Notes: generated from the sequence alone by a model not told the origin. DNA of 6,671 nt from a bacterium (GCA_026416755.1 JAOAEP010000091.1:1-6671), one strand, 5' to 3'; positions 1 to 6,445 are shown, counted from the first letter of the stretch. Numbers and translations: made by a program.

Positions 1-159
1 GAAGAATTACAATTGATATGGCTATTAAGAAAAATTCTTGCACCTTTAAATCCTATTGAAGCGATGGAATTATTAATAAATAAAATAAAAACAACAAAGT
101 CAAATATTGAACTTTTACTCAGTTTAAGGGCACAGGCAAAAGAATACTCAAATCTTTAA
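1..159 (+). CDS. rho: Transcription termination factor Rho, C-terminal fragment (5' end outside window)
   Basis: The plus-strand frame beginning at base 1 reads 52 residues to a TAA at 157-159. It contains the pattern EELQLIWLLRK, then APLNPIEAMELLINKIK and TKSNIELL. This matches the conserved C-terminus of bacterial Rho (family pattern EELQ-WILRK-L-P-EAMEFL-DKLK-TK-N-EF). Rho is the hexameric RNA helicase that ends transcription of untranslated RNA; only the last part of its RecA-like ATPase domain is present, so the Walker motifs lie upstream of the window. The usual protein ends shortly after the TK-N segment; here about ten extra residues (RAQAKEYSNL) follow. It converges on the mannosidase gene. 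The identification rests on recognising the C-terminal pattern, with no alignment run. Confidence 0.85.
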   Translation, partial: EELQLIWLLRKILAPLNPIEAMELLINKIKTTKSNIELLLSLRAQAKEYSNL

Positions 160-402
160 ATTAAAATAATTTCTATAGTTCGTACTCCCATTTGAGTAAA
201 TTTTCTTTTTTTTAATTTGTTTAATTTTAACATTAACTAGAAAATTTTTATTTTTTCTTTGCTGAAAAAGGGCATTTTGTTTAAGAAGAGAGAAAATAAA
301 AAAACACTTTTTTAAAAATTATTTAATAAAGTCATTATTTAAGTTATATTCCATCTTAAAAATATAAAAAAATTGTTCTTTTCATTAATCTTTCTTATTT
401 TT
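160..402. other. AT-rich spacer between convergent rho and mannosidase genes
   Basis: Apart from the weak hairpin after rho, nothing convincing is visible. Both strands carry many stops, and no reading frame has a start, ribosome-binding site and family resemblance. A second inverted repeat, TTTTTC (252-257) / GAAAAA (264-269), has a stem with a single G-C pair and is probably composition-driven. There is no tRNA, repeat array or insertion-sequence end. Confidence 0.6.
183..213 (+). terminator. Weak hairpin plus T-run after rho
   Basis: A perfect 5-bp stem TACTC (183-187) / GAGTA (194-198) with a six-base loop is followed, after two A residues, by a T-rich tract (201-213). It lies 24 bases after the rho stop codon, where a rho-independent terminator would be expected. 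The stem is short and has only two G-C pairs, so it is a weak candidate that may be chance in AT-rich DNA. Confidence 0.3.
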
Positions 403-555
403 TTACTTAAAAAATTTGTTAAAAGATATAATTTTCTTAATCTCTCCTTTTAGTTTATAAATTTTGAAAGGTAATAAGGAAAAATAATTTTCTTCCGTTT
501 CTCCTTCAATTTCAACACATATATGAAAAACATTACTTTCTAAAATTAATTCCCC
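403..555 (-). CDS. Out-of-frame C-terminal extension of the beta-mannosidase (-1 frame)
   Basis: Reading the minus strand in the -1 frame relative to the upstream mannosidase gives 50 sense codons from 555 to the TAA at 405-403. The peptide begins GELILESNVFHICVEIEG and continues with ENYFSLLP, ending in FNKFFK. The SNVF segment and the NYF-LLP segment are hallmarks of the last beta-sandwich (Ig-like) domain of GH2 beta-mannosidases, where the usual pattern is DNYFDLLPGE. The frame has no start codon or ribosome-binding site of its own, so it only makes sense as the continuation of the mannosidase. Joining at the A AAA AAG heptamer gives KEKK followed directly by GELILES with no residues lost and a total of about 804 residues. 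It could be expressed by frameshifting or slippage, or could appear separate only because of a one-base indel. Confidence 0.85.
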   Translation of the reverse strand, partial: GELILESNVFHICVEIEGETEENYFSLLPFKIYKLKGEIKKIISFNKFFK

Positions 556-2816
556 TTTTTTTCTTTTATATCTATTTTCCCTTCTGGTAAAACTATATTT
601 TTGAAATTAAAACCACCAATTGGTTGAATATCATAATAAAATTTGTCTTTAAATTGTGTATAAGCATAAATTATATAATTTTCTTTCTTGTCAAGGTGAG
701 GTAATTCTTTCCCACATACCAGAATTGAAGTATCAGAGTTAATTTTTATTTTTTCCTTATTTTCATAAACTTTATTTCCATAAAAATCCATAATTCCAAA
801 AGTCAGATTGAAAGAAAATGAATAATAGGCGTGATTTATAACATAAATTGAATATTTATTACCAGATATGACATAATCTGGTTTTATAAAAATAATTAAA
901 TCATTAAATGCTCTTTTTATAAACCAAAAAAGAGGGGTCTTATTTAAATAATAATCAATAGAACTCCAAGAAGATGAAGTTGGCCAAGAATCATTATACA
1001 TCCAAAATAACGAACCAGCAGTTTTATATTTTCTACTTGCATAATATTTTAAAGCAAATTCTATAGTTTGACCTCTAAACATTTGTGAAATTTTAATTAT
1101 ATCTTCTTCTGATAAATTTCTTATTTTATCTCCAAAAAAATCAATTAGTTTTTCTATTATATTCTCCACTTTTTCAAATGTATTAAGATGGAAAATAAAA
1201 TCTTTATCTTCAAAATTTATCTTTTTTTTCTTTATAAATCTTTTAATGGTATAAGAAGTAGAAAATGCAAGACGACCAAATTCGCTAACAAATTTTGCCG
1301 TATCTTGTAAGAAGAAAAATCTATCACCCCTTTCTTTATATTTTTCTGTATCAATATCTGGAATATACCAGGAATGTCTATCTCCTTCTTTCATACTTTT
1401 TGGGTCATCTCCTGATGGGGAATAATCACTTGAAGGCCAGTAAAATCTTTCTGGGTCAAGTTTTTTTATTTTCTCTGGGATTATTTCTTCAAATATTTTT
1501 TTCCCATAAAATATAAGGTCTGGTTTTTCTCTTTTCTCATTATAATAAATTGTATAGTTTTCATTATTCCCACACCATAAAATTATTGATGGATGATTTC
1601 TTAATTCTTTTATAATGATTTCTATCTCTTTTTCAACGTTTTTTATAAATTCATTTTTGTCATCTGGATAATAACCACATGCAAACATAAAATCCTGCCA
1701 AAGCATCAATCCTATTTCATCACATAAATTATAAAAATATTCATCTTCATATATTCCTCCACCCCAAATTCTTAACATATTAAAATTCTGTTCAATTGCA
1801 TAATCTATTAGTTTTTTATATTTATTTTTTGAAACTCTTGCAAAAATTGTATCTGGCGGAACCCAGTTTGCTCCTTTACAATATACCTTTTTCCCATTTA
1901 TTTCAAATATAAAACTTTTTCCATCTCCATCGTCTTTTTGAACTACCTCAATTTTCCTTAATCCAAACCTCACATTTTTTCTATCTTCTATTGAATCTTT
2001 TGTTTTTAAATAAACTTTAAGATTATATAGAAAAGGAGTTTCTAAGTTATAAGGATACCAAAGTTTAACAAAAGGAAGGTTAATTTTAAATTTTTTTAAA
2101 TTTCTACCTGGATTTATATATTCAAAAAACTTTATTTTTTTCTTTTCAATTTCAAAATTAAATTCTGCCATAATATAATCTTCAGTAAAGTTTTCAACAT
2201 CTAATTCAATTTCAACTTTCTTTTTCTCCCAATTTTTAATCCAGATATTTCTTATTACTAACTTCTTATAAAAATTAATATAGACATCTCTCCATAATCC
2301 ACATGTTAAAATTCTTTCAGTCCAATCCCAGCCAAAAACAAACTGTGGTTTTCTTATAAATAATCTTCTCATATCTTCATTCTTATGGTAAATATCAATA
2401 TATTTTAAAGGAACTTTTTCTGGAGCAAGAGAAAGACCATCATCAATTTTAACAAAAATTTTATTTTTCTCTGAAATTATATCAGTTATATCAAATCTAT
2501 AAGGAATAAAAGCATTATCAGTGTTGCCAATTTTTTTATCATTAATAAAAATTTCTGAACGTGTATCTATCCCTCCAAAGTATATTTCTATTCTTTTGTA
2601 TTTATTTATAAAATTTTTGGTTATTTTAAACTCTTTTAAGTAAAACCATTCTTTACCTTCAAAATTTTTTAATTTTTCAAGATTCCTTTTTAAAAATGGT
2701 TCCTCAATTATTCCAGCTCTTTTTAAATCAAGATGAATTTCTCCAGGAACTTTAGCAAATATTTTCAGATTATCACCCATTAACTGCCATATCCCATTTA
2801 AAGAAATTTTCTTCAT
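546..2816 (-). CDS. GH2-family beta-mannosidase, frame interrupted near the C-terminus
   Basis: Predicted exo-beta-mannosidase that removes terminal beta-D-mannose from manno-oligosaccharides with retention; no signal peptide or membrane segment is seen, so it is probably cytoplasmic. Numbering is from the ATG at 2816. Order of parts: N-terminal sugar-binding beta-sandwich (about 1-175, ending in the family motif GWDWTERILTCGLWRDV), immunoglobulin-like domain (about 185-285), TIM barrel with RIWGGGIYE-EYFY-LCDE-GLMLWQDFMF, then YNDSWPTSSSWSSIDY near 607-622, followed by C-terminal beta domains. The acid/base is Glu419 in WCGNNEN and the nucleophile is Glu512 in VSEFG. After SEFG the residues are RLAFS, unlike the usual aromatic/Met-Gln-Ser, a possible subfamily trait. 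A TTG at 2822 is in frame, but GGGAGG (2825-2830) sits 8 nt from the ATG and only 2 nt from the TTG, so ATG is preferred. The frame stops at 546 after 756 residues, inside the last domain, which continues in the -1 frame. The start lies 2 nt past the upstream stop, implying translational coupling. Confidence 0.9.
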   Translation of the reverse strand: MKKISLNGIWQLMGDNLKIFAKVPGEIHLDLKRAGIIEEPFLKRNLEKLKNFEGKEWFYLKEFKITKNFINKYKRIEIYFGGIDTRSEIFINDKKIGNTDNAFIPYRFDITDIISEKNKIFVKIDDGLSLAPEKVPLKYIDIYHKNEDMRRLFIRKPQFVFGWDWTERILTCGLWRDVYINFYKKLVIRNIWIKNWEKKKVEIELDVENFTEDYIMAEFNFEIEKKKIKFFEYINPGRNLKKFKINLPFVKLWYPYNLETPFLYNLKVYLKTKDSIEDRKNVRFGLRKIEVVQKDDGDGKSFIFEINGKKVYCKGANWVPPDTIFARVSKNKYKKLIDYAIEQNFNMLRIWGGGIYEDEYFYNLCDEIGLMLWQDFMFACGYYPDDKNEFIKNVEKEIEIIIKELRNHPSIILWCGNNENYTIYYNEKREKPDLIFYGKKIFEEIIPEKIKKLDPERFYWPSSDYSPSGDDPKSMKEGDRHSWYIPDIDTEKYKERGDRFFFLQDTAKFVSEFGRLAFSTSYTIKRFIKKKKINFEDKDFIFHLNTFEKVENIIEKLIDFFGDKIRNLSEEDIIKISQMFRGQTIEFALKYYASRKYKTAGSLFWMYNDSWPTSSSWSSIDYYLNKTPLFWFIKRAFNDLIIFIKPDYVISGNKYSIYVINHAYYSFSFNLTFGIMDFYGNKVYENKEKIKINSDTSILVCGKELPHLDKKENYIIYAYTQFKDKFYYDIQPIGGFNFKNIVLPEGKIDIKEKKGN
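555..561 (-). promoter_or_regulatory. Candidate -1 frameshift site A AAA AAG in the mannosidase gene
   Basis: In the mannosidase frame the codons are GAA AAA AAG GGG AAT TAA, so the heptamer A AAA AAG is positioned exactly as X XXY YYZ. A -1 slip puts the next codon at 555-553 (GGG), then GAA, entering the open frame that completes the Ig-like domain. The zero-frame stop lies two codons downstream. The heptamer is the one used in bacterial dnaX. AGAAGGG lies roughly 16 nt upstream as a poor Shine-Dalgarno-like stimulator, and no strong hairpin is visible just downstream. The A7 tract could also slip in transcription: one added A restores the frame. An indel or sequencing error is the competing explanation. 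Confidence 0.45.
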
Positions 2817-2818
2817 CT

Positions 2819-3958
2819 TCAATACCTCCCATAATTTCTTGCTGTATTTATCATCTTAAATATATTTTCTTCTGGTGTATCCCTTCCAAGTTGGTCTCCT
2901 GTAGAAAGAATAAAACCCCCGTTTTCACCTGCATCATCTATCGCTTTTTTGCATACTTTTTCAACTTGCTCTGGTGTTGCAGTTAACATAAAAGTAGTAT
3001 TAATATTACCCATTAATGAAATTTTATTTCCATATTTTTCTTTTATTTCCTTTAAATAGCAATCTCCCATAGGTGGTTCTTCAAGAGGATTTATACAATT
3101 TACCAATGTTTCATTATAGCACATTTCTACTAAATCTTTTTCTTTCCCACAACAATGTATCATAACAGGAATTCCTTCTTTATTTGCCATTTCAGAAATC
3201 ATTTTTATAGTTGGTAAAGAATATTTTTTGAATAAACTTGGTGAAGCAAGAGTTATTGCCCCTGACCCACCTGTTAAAATAAAATCCGGATTTGTTTTTA
3301 AAACATATTCTGTGAAATTAATAATATCTCTATGTTGAATTTCTGCCCATTGATCAAAAAGTTCAGGATAATCATAATAAGCATAAGTAAGACCTAAAAG
3401 TCCTCCCTCAAAACAACCTTGCCATATATGAAAACCAGGTGTAGGAACTCCAATTCCTATTACTCCCTTATCTCCCAGTTTATTCCTCATCTTTTTGAAT
3501 TCTTTGTCATCAAAACCAGTATAGGTAGTATAATATGAAGGAGAAAAATATTTAATTTTTTCAAAATCCTCTTTGAAGTTTTTAATTAAATGTTCTTTTA
3601 CCCAAGGCGGATTATCTTTGGGATAAACAACAGTGGTATTTAGAAAACCTTTAGGAGTATAGTAAATATATTTTACTTCAATTTTATCTTTATTTTTAAT
3701 TAATATTTTCTTTTTTTCTTTAATCATATTCTTATATTTCAATTCAATAGTTCCATATATAAACCAGCCGTCAAATTTAAAATAAGAAAGAGCCTCTAAA
3801 TATGCTTCCCATAAAGGGGGATTCTGATAGAAATAGATATCATAGAATGGCTTTTTTGTAAGTTTTGCTGGAATCATATTTGACATATCAGGAGCAACAG
3901 GTATCATATCTGGTTTTTTATTCCAAATTGCAGTAAGCATTCTCTCTTTTGAATTCAT
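2819..3958 (-). CDS. URO-D / MtaA-like family protein (uroporphyrinogen decarboxylase fold)
   Basis: 379 residues, a usual length for the URO-D-like superfamily, which covers heme-pathway decarboxylases and corrinoid-dependent methyltransferases such as MtaA. The opening MNSKERMLTAIWNKKPDMIPV is the family start (SRER-LAAL-H-EPDR-PV). TPKGFLNTTV near 101 and WVKEHLIKNFKED near 119 resemble the TP-G-L and EH-IK-EDF segments of the methyltransferase-like branch. His268-Cys269-Cys270-Gly matches the H-x-C-G zinc motif of MtaA/CmuA-type enzymes. The third cysteine expected in a late PGC segment is absent: the sequence is LSTGDQLGRDTPEEN, with Asp355 at about that place. It is therefore unlikely to be the heme-pathway HemE; a methyl-transfer or demethylation role is an inference. 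No corrinoid protein gene is nearby. The start has almost no Shine-Dalgarno. It lies directly upstream of the mannosidase, so a shared sugar substrate is plausible. Confidence 0.85.
   Translation of the reverse strand: MNSKERMLTAIWNKKPDMIPVAPDMSNMIPAKLTKKPFYDIYFYQNPPLWEAYLEALSYFKFDGWFIYGTIELKYKNMIKEKKKILIKNKDKIEVKYIYYTPKGFLNTTVVYPKDNPPWVKEHLIKNFKEDFEKIKYFSPSYYTTYTGFDDKEFKKMRNKLGDKGVIGIGVPTPGFHIWQGCFEGGLLGLTYAYYDYPELFDQWAEIQHRDIINFTEYVLKTNPDFILTGGSGAITLASPSLFKKYSLPTIKMISEMANKEGIPVMIHCCGKEKDLVEMCYNETLVNCINPLEEPPMGDCYLKEIKEKYGNKISLMGNINTTFMLTATPEQVEKVCKKAIDDAGENGGFILSTGDQLGRDTPEENIFKMINTARNYGRY
2825..2830 (-). promoter_or_regulatory. Ribosome-binding site of the mannosidase gene
   Basis: GGGAGG on the minus strand lies 8 nt upstream of the ATG at 2816-2814. 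It is embedded in the last codons of the URO-D-like gene, whose TGA is at 2821-2819. The spacing decides for the ATG over the TTG at 2822 and suggests that ribosomes finishing the upstream gene help to start the mannosidase. Confidence 0.75.
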
Positions 3959-3990
3959 TTCTAAAAAGTGCTAAATATAATATTTTAAAA

Positions 3991-4053
3991 TTTATAACTT
4001 TTGTATGGTTCTTTTACCAACTATATTTTAATAAAAATAAAATTTTTAATCAA
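3991..4053 (-). promoter_or_regulatory. Possible promoter(s) for the URO-D/mannosidase gene pair
   Basis: Two sigma70-like arrangements point toward the URO-D-like gene. The first is TTGATT (4053-4048), 17 nt, TAAAAT (4030-4025). The second is TTGGTA (4020-4015), 18 nt, TATAAA (3996-3991), which would start RNA roughly 20-30 nt before the ATG. Such matches arise easily in AT-rich DNA; the support comes from the 190-nt break that interrupts otherwise closely packed genes. Confidence 0.3.
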
Positions 4054-4164
4054 TTTTAAATACTCTGTTATAGTTTCTTTTCCTATTATTTCTCCTTTAT
4101 TAAATCTCAATTTTGACAAACCAAAATTTAAGTTTAGACACAAAAAAATTAGATAAACAAATTC
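4021..4164 (-). other. Unassigned open stretch downstream of the ceramidase-like gene
   Basis: In the spacer before the URO-D-like gene, one minus-strand frame is open for 47 codons between stops (TAA at 4167-4165, TAG at 4023-4021). It contains FGLSKLRFNKGEIIGKE followed by TITEYLKLIKN, which looks protein-like with codon use similar to the neighbours. There is no ATG or convincing start; a GGAG near 4092-4098 is not followed by a start codon at normal distance. The frame is -1 relative to the end of the ceramidase-like gene, but that gene already ends at the natural family C-terminus. I do not recognise a family. It may be chance or a remnant of a decayed gene. Confidence 0.2.
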
Positions 4165-4181
4165 TTAACAGTTTTAAGAAT
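4142..4181 (-). terminator. Inverted repeat and T-tract at the end of the ceramidase-like gene
   Basis: ATTCTTAA (4181-4174), loop AACTG, TTAAGAAT (4168-4161) forms a perfect 8-bp stem with a 5-base loop. U-rich sequence follows, ending in seven T residues at 4148-4142. It overlaps the last codons and stop of the ceramidase-like gene. As a rho-independent terminator it is weak: the stem has one G-C pair and the T7 tract begins about 12 nt after the stem. It could separate the two transcription blocks partially. Confidence 0.3.
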
Positions 4182-5504
4182 AATAATCTCTGAATCTTCA
4201 TTTACCTTACATTCTAAAGGTAATGTTTCATAACTGGTGTTTATTCCTATTGCTTCTGAAATACTAATATCATCAAAATCTGGTTGAATTTCTATATTTT
4301 TCTTATGTTGTAAAAATGCTTCTTTTGTGGGTATATATCCCAAATGGAAATTTGAGTTTTGAGCAATAATTATATTTTCAAAAGGTAACTTCTCTCTTAT
4401 TTTCTTCCCAATTCCTGTAAAAATTTCTCCTGGCAGTGTTAATACACATGCTTTTTCCCCAATGGTAAATCCATTCATATATAAATTCCATTTTTTTCTT
4501 TTCTTTTTCTCTTTTTCAAGATTTAGAAAAGATAAAGCAATTAAATATTTTAAAGAATCTGTAGGTATATTACTTTTCAATATTTCTCTCGCATTTTTAA
4601 TATCTTCTTTTGTAAAAGAATAGAAATCTAATGAGTAAGATTTGAAAAAGGTATCTATTTTCCTATAACTTTCAAATTTAATATTTTTTAGAATTTTTTT
4701 AAAAGAAGAAAAAAGTTTTTCAGAAATTATGTCTTTAATTTTATCTGTTCTCGTAATTTCATCTTCAGGATTTATATGATTGATATCCCCACTCGGTCCA
4801 TTTAGAATTAAAACATTACATTTAAACTCATCCTCAATTTTTTTTCTCAATGCACCAGGCCAATCAGCAGAAATTAAGTTACCTCCGATTGTATCCGGAT
4901 GAAGAGAAAAATTAATTATGAACCCTATATATTTATCATCTTTTTTAAAAGCGATTATATAAAGTGTATCATCAACTTCTCCTATATTTTTAACAATATT
5001 TTCTTTTTGATTAAAAGGATTTGTTATAATCCTTCCGTCTTTCATTAAATATCTTCTATTAAACGCAATATTTTTTACCTTAATTTTCCCTATTCCTATT
5101 TCAGTATCTTCTAAATTCCTATAAGCAGTTTTTATACTACCCGCAATATATAATGGTAAAATTTTTAAATATGATTCATCCACATAAAAATTTTTTGTGT
5201 ATACTAAATTTTCTGGTTTTTCAGTTAAAGGCCCTGTATGGGTATGAGTTGCATGAATAGCAATATTTTTAAATTTGATTTTTAGATCTTTTGAAAGGAT
5301 TTTATTAACTATTTTTACAATTTCTTGATTTATCCATATCAAGTCACATGAAACTAACGTAAATAAATTTTCACCATCATAAATAACAATAGAATTGGCG
5401 TAAAGGTCATCCATAATCCCTTCTGATCTCCTATCCACGAAATACCCTACAAGAGAAAATCCAATGGGAGGAGTTATACAAACTTTTCCAAAACCAACTT
5501 TCAT
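4149..5504 (-). CDS. Neutral/alkaline non-lysosomal ceramidase-like protein (N-terminal domain only)
   Basis: 451 residues from the ATG at 5504, clearly in the neutral ceramidase catalytic-domain family (zinc-dependent amidases). Visible hallmarks: MKVGFGKVCITPPIGFSLVGY at the start; HATHTHTGP with candidate zinc ligands at His87/His89; NFSLHPDTIGG with His202; SADWPGALRK; NGPSGDINHIN (the family's G-GD-NP loop); LPGE with Glu360; and LGYIPTKEAF with Tyr390. These correspond to the His, His, Glu, Tyr zinc set of bacterial ceramidase. True secreted ceramidases run about 650-700 residues with a signal peptide and a C-terminal domain; this protein has neither, so ceramide is unlikely to be the substrate and the reaction is unknown. 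A GTG at 5513 is in frame, but the family begins at MKVG and a weak GAGTGA precedes the ATG. The start lies 16 nt after the oxidoreductase stop, consistent with one operon. Confidence 0.85.
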   Translation of the reverse strand: MKVGFGKVCITPPIGFSLVGYFVDRRSEGIMDDLYANSIVIYDGENLFTLVSCDLIWINQEIVKIVNKILSKDLKIKFKNIAIHATHTHTGPLTEKPENLVYTKNFYVDESYLKILPLYIAGSIKTAYRNLEDTEIGIGKIKVKNIAFNRRYLMKDGRIITNPFNQKENIVKNIGEVDDTLYIIAFKKDDKYIGFIINFSLHPDTIGGNLISADWPGALRKKIEDEFKCNVLILNGPSGDINHINPEDEITRTDKIKDIISEKLFSSFKKILKNIKFESYRKIDTFFKSYSLDFYSFTKEDIKNAREILKSNIPTDSLKYLIALSFLNLEKEKKKRKKWNLYMNGFTIGEKACVLTLPGEIFTGIGKKIREKLPFENIIIAQNSNFHLGYIPTKEAFLQHKKNIEIQPDFDDISISEAIGINTSYETLPLECKVNEDSEIIILKTVKNLFI

Positions 5505-5520
5505 TTTTTTCACTCAAAAA

Positions 5521-6432
5521 TTATTCTATTTCATCAAGACTCACTTTTCTCTTTTCTCTTTCACTTATTAAAGCACATTCCATAAATTTCATTATTTCAA
5601 GAGTTTCTTCAGGTTCAACTGGTAATTTTCCTGTTTTAAAAAATTCTATTATTTTTTTTAAAAGCTGAGAATAGAGTGGAATTTCTGTAGAATAAGTTGT
5701 CTGACAAACCTTCTTCTCTCCAAATACAGTTGCTCCATAACTATGGGCACCTTTTCTTGTTCCTCTTATTGTTCCTATTTTATTTTTTTCCCAAATACCA
5801 ATAACAAAATGAAAATCATCTGTCTTTTCGCAATATAATTCTTTACATCCTTTGCCAAGAAAAGTATATAAAATTTCAACTCCATGAATTCCATACCAAA
5901 AAAGTCCAGGATTTGTTGGATCAAGCGGTGCGGGAGAAAAAGAATCACATCCTAAAACTTCTCCCAGTTCTGGATCTTCTTTTATCTTCAAAATGTTGTA
6001 ATCAAACCTTAAAGAAGAAGAGGAAAAAACTGGACAATTATATTTGTTTGCCAATTCATAAATTCTCGCTGCATTATGGTAATTTTCAGCAAGTGGTTTA
6101 TCAATAAAAAGTGGTTTTTTTGATTTTATAACTGGTTCTGCTTCTTTTAAATGTCTCCTTCCATCAACACTTTCTAGTAAAACTGCATCAACTTTATCCA
6201 ACAAATTTTCAATAGAATTAACCATTTCAACATTATATTTTTCCACAAGTTCTTTTTTAAAACCCTCTACTCTTGAATAACTTGCATGGAGATCTGGACT
6301 AAAAGAAGGAAAAACGCAAATAATTTTACCCCCTTTAACATGGTTTGGGTCGTTTTCATCATTTAAAAGTTGTGTAAAAGCAATAACGTGTGAAGTATCA
6401 CATCCTATCATTCCTATCTTTATTTCTTCCAT
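5521..6432 (-). CDS. Gfo/Idh/MocA-family NAD(P)-dependent oxidoreductase
   Basis: 303 residues, somewhat shorter than the usual 330-400. The N-terminus IKIGMIGCDTSHVIAFTQLL is a Rossmann strand and loop of the subgroup with IG-DTSH instead of the plain GxGxxG. VDAVLLESVDGRRHLKEAEPVI and KPLFIDKPLAENYHNA follow; IDKP is the family's E/D-KP motif, whose lysine (about residue 112) lies at the active site. FWYGIHGVEILYTFLG, with the catalytic-type His in the second domain (G-H-x-x-E/D), is also present. Members oxidise or reduce sugars, cyclitols or their phosphates in the cytoplasm; the substrate here cannot be told. AGGAGG lies 5 nt before the ATG at 6432; the in-frame GTG at 6438 overlaps that site and is rejected. 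The start is 13 nt after the rluA-like stop, so they are probably co-transcribed. Confidence 0.9.
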   Translation of the reverse strand: MEEIKIGMIGCDTSHVIAFTQLLNDENDPNHVKGGKIICVFPSFSPDLHASYSRVEGFKKELVEKYNVEMVNSIENLLDKVDAVLLESVDGRRHLKEAEPVIKSKKPLFIDKPLAENYHNAARIYELANKYNCPVFSSSSLRFDYNILKIKEDPELGEVLGCDSFSPAPLDPTNPGLFWYGIHGVEILYTFLGKGCKELYCEKTDDFHFVIGIWEKNKIGTIRGTRKGAHSYGATVFGEKKVCQTTYSTEIPLYSQLLKKIIEFFKTGKLPVEPEETLEIMKFMECALISEREKRKVSLDEIE

Positions 6433-6437
6433 TTTCA

Positions 6438-6443
6438 CCTCCT
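6438..6443 (-). promoter_or_regulatory. Ribosome-binding site of the oxidoreductase gene
   Basis: A perfect AGGAGG on the minus strand lies 5 nt upstream of the ATG at 6432-6430 and directly follows the stop of the pseudouridine synthase gene (TAA at 6448-6446). It fixes the start at 6432, because the alternative GTG at 6438 overlaps this element. Confidence 0.85.
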
Positions 6444-6445
6444 AT

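Noticed and set aside
252..269. TTTTTC / GAAAAA inverted repeat between rho and the mannosidase
   Set aside because: Single G-C pair in an A/T-only context; expected by composition.
1222..1229. Second in-frame A AAA AAG motif within the mannosidase gene (A8 run) as a frameshift site
   Set aside because: The zero frame continues with conserved family sequence beyond it, so no shift is needed there; it shows that the motif can occur by chance in lysine-rich AT-rich genes.
1295..1516. 73-codon plus-strand open frame
   Set aside because: Lies wholly opposite the mannosidase coding region that encodes the nucleophile motif; hydrophobic low-complexity product, no ribosome-binding site, no family resemblance.
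2817..2822. TTG start of the mannosidase at 2822
   Set aside because: Only 2 nt from the Shine-Dalgarno; the ATG at 2816 has ideal 8-nt spacing.
5913..6107. 64-codon plus-strand open frame
   Set aside because: Antisense to the oxidoreductase gene in its conserved region; no ribosome-binding site or recognisable product.
6433..6438. GTG start of the oxidoreductase at 6438
   Set aside because: The codon overlaps the AGGAGG ribosome-binding site that serves the ATG at 6432.
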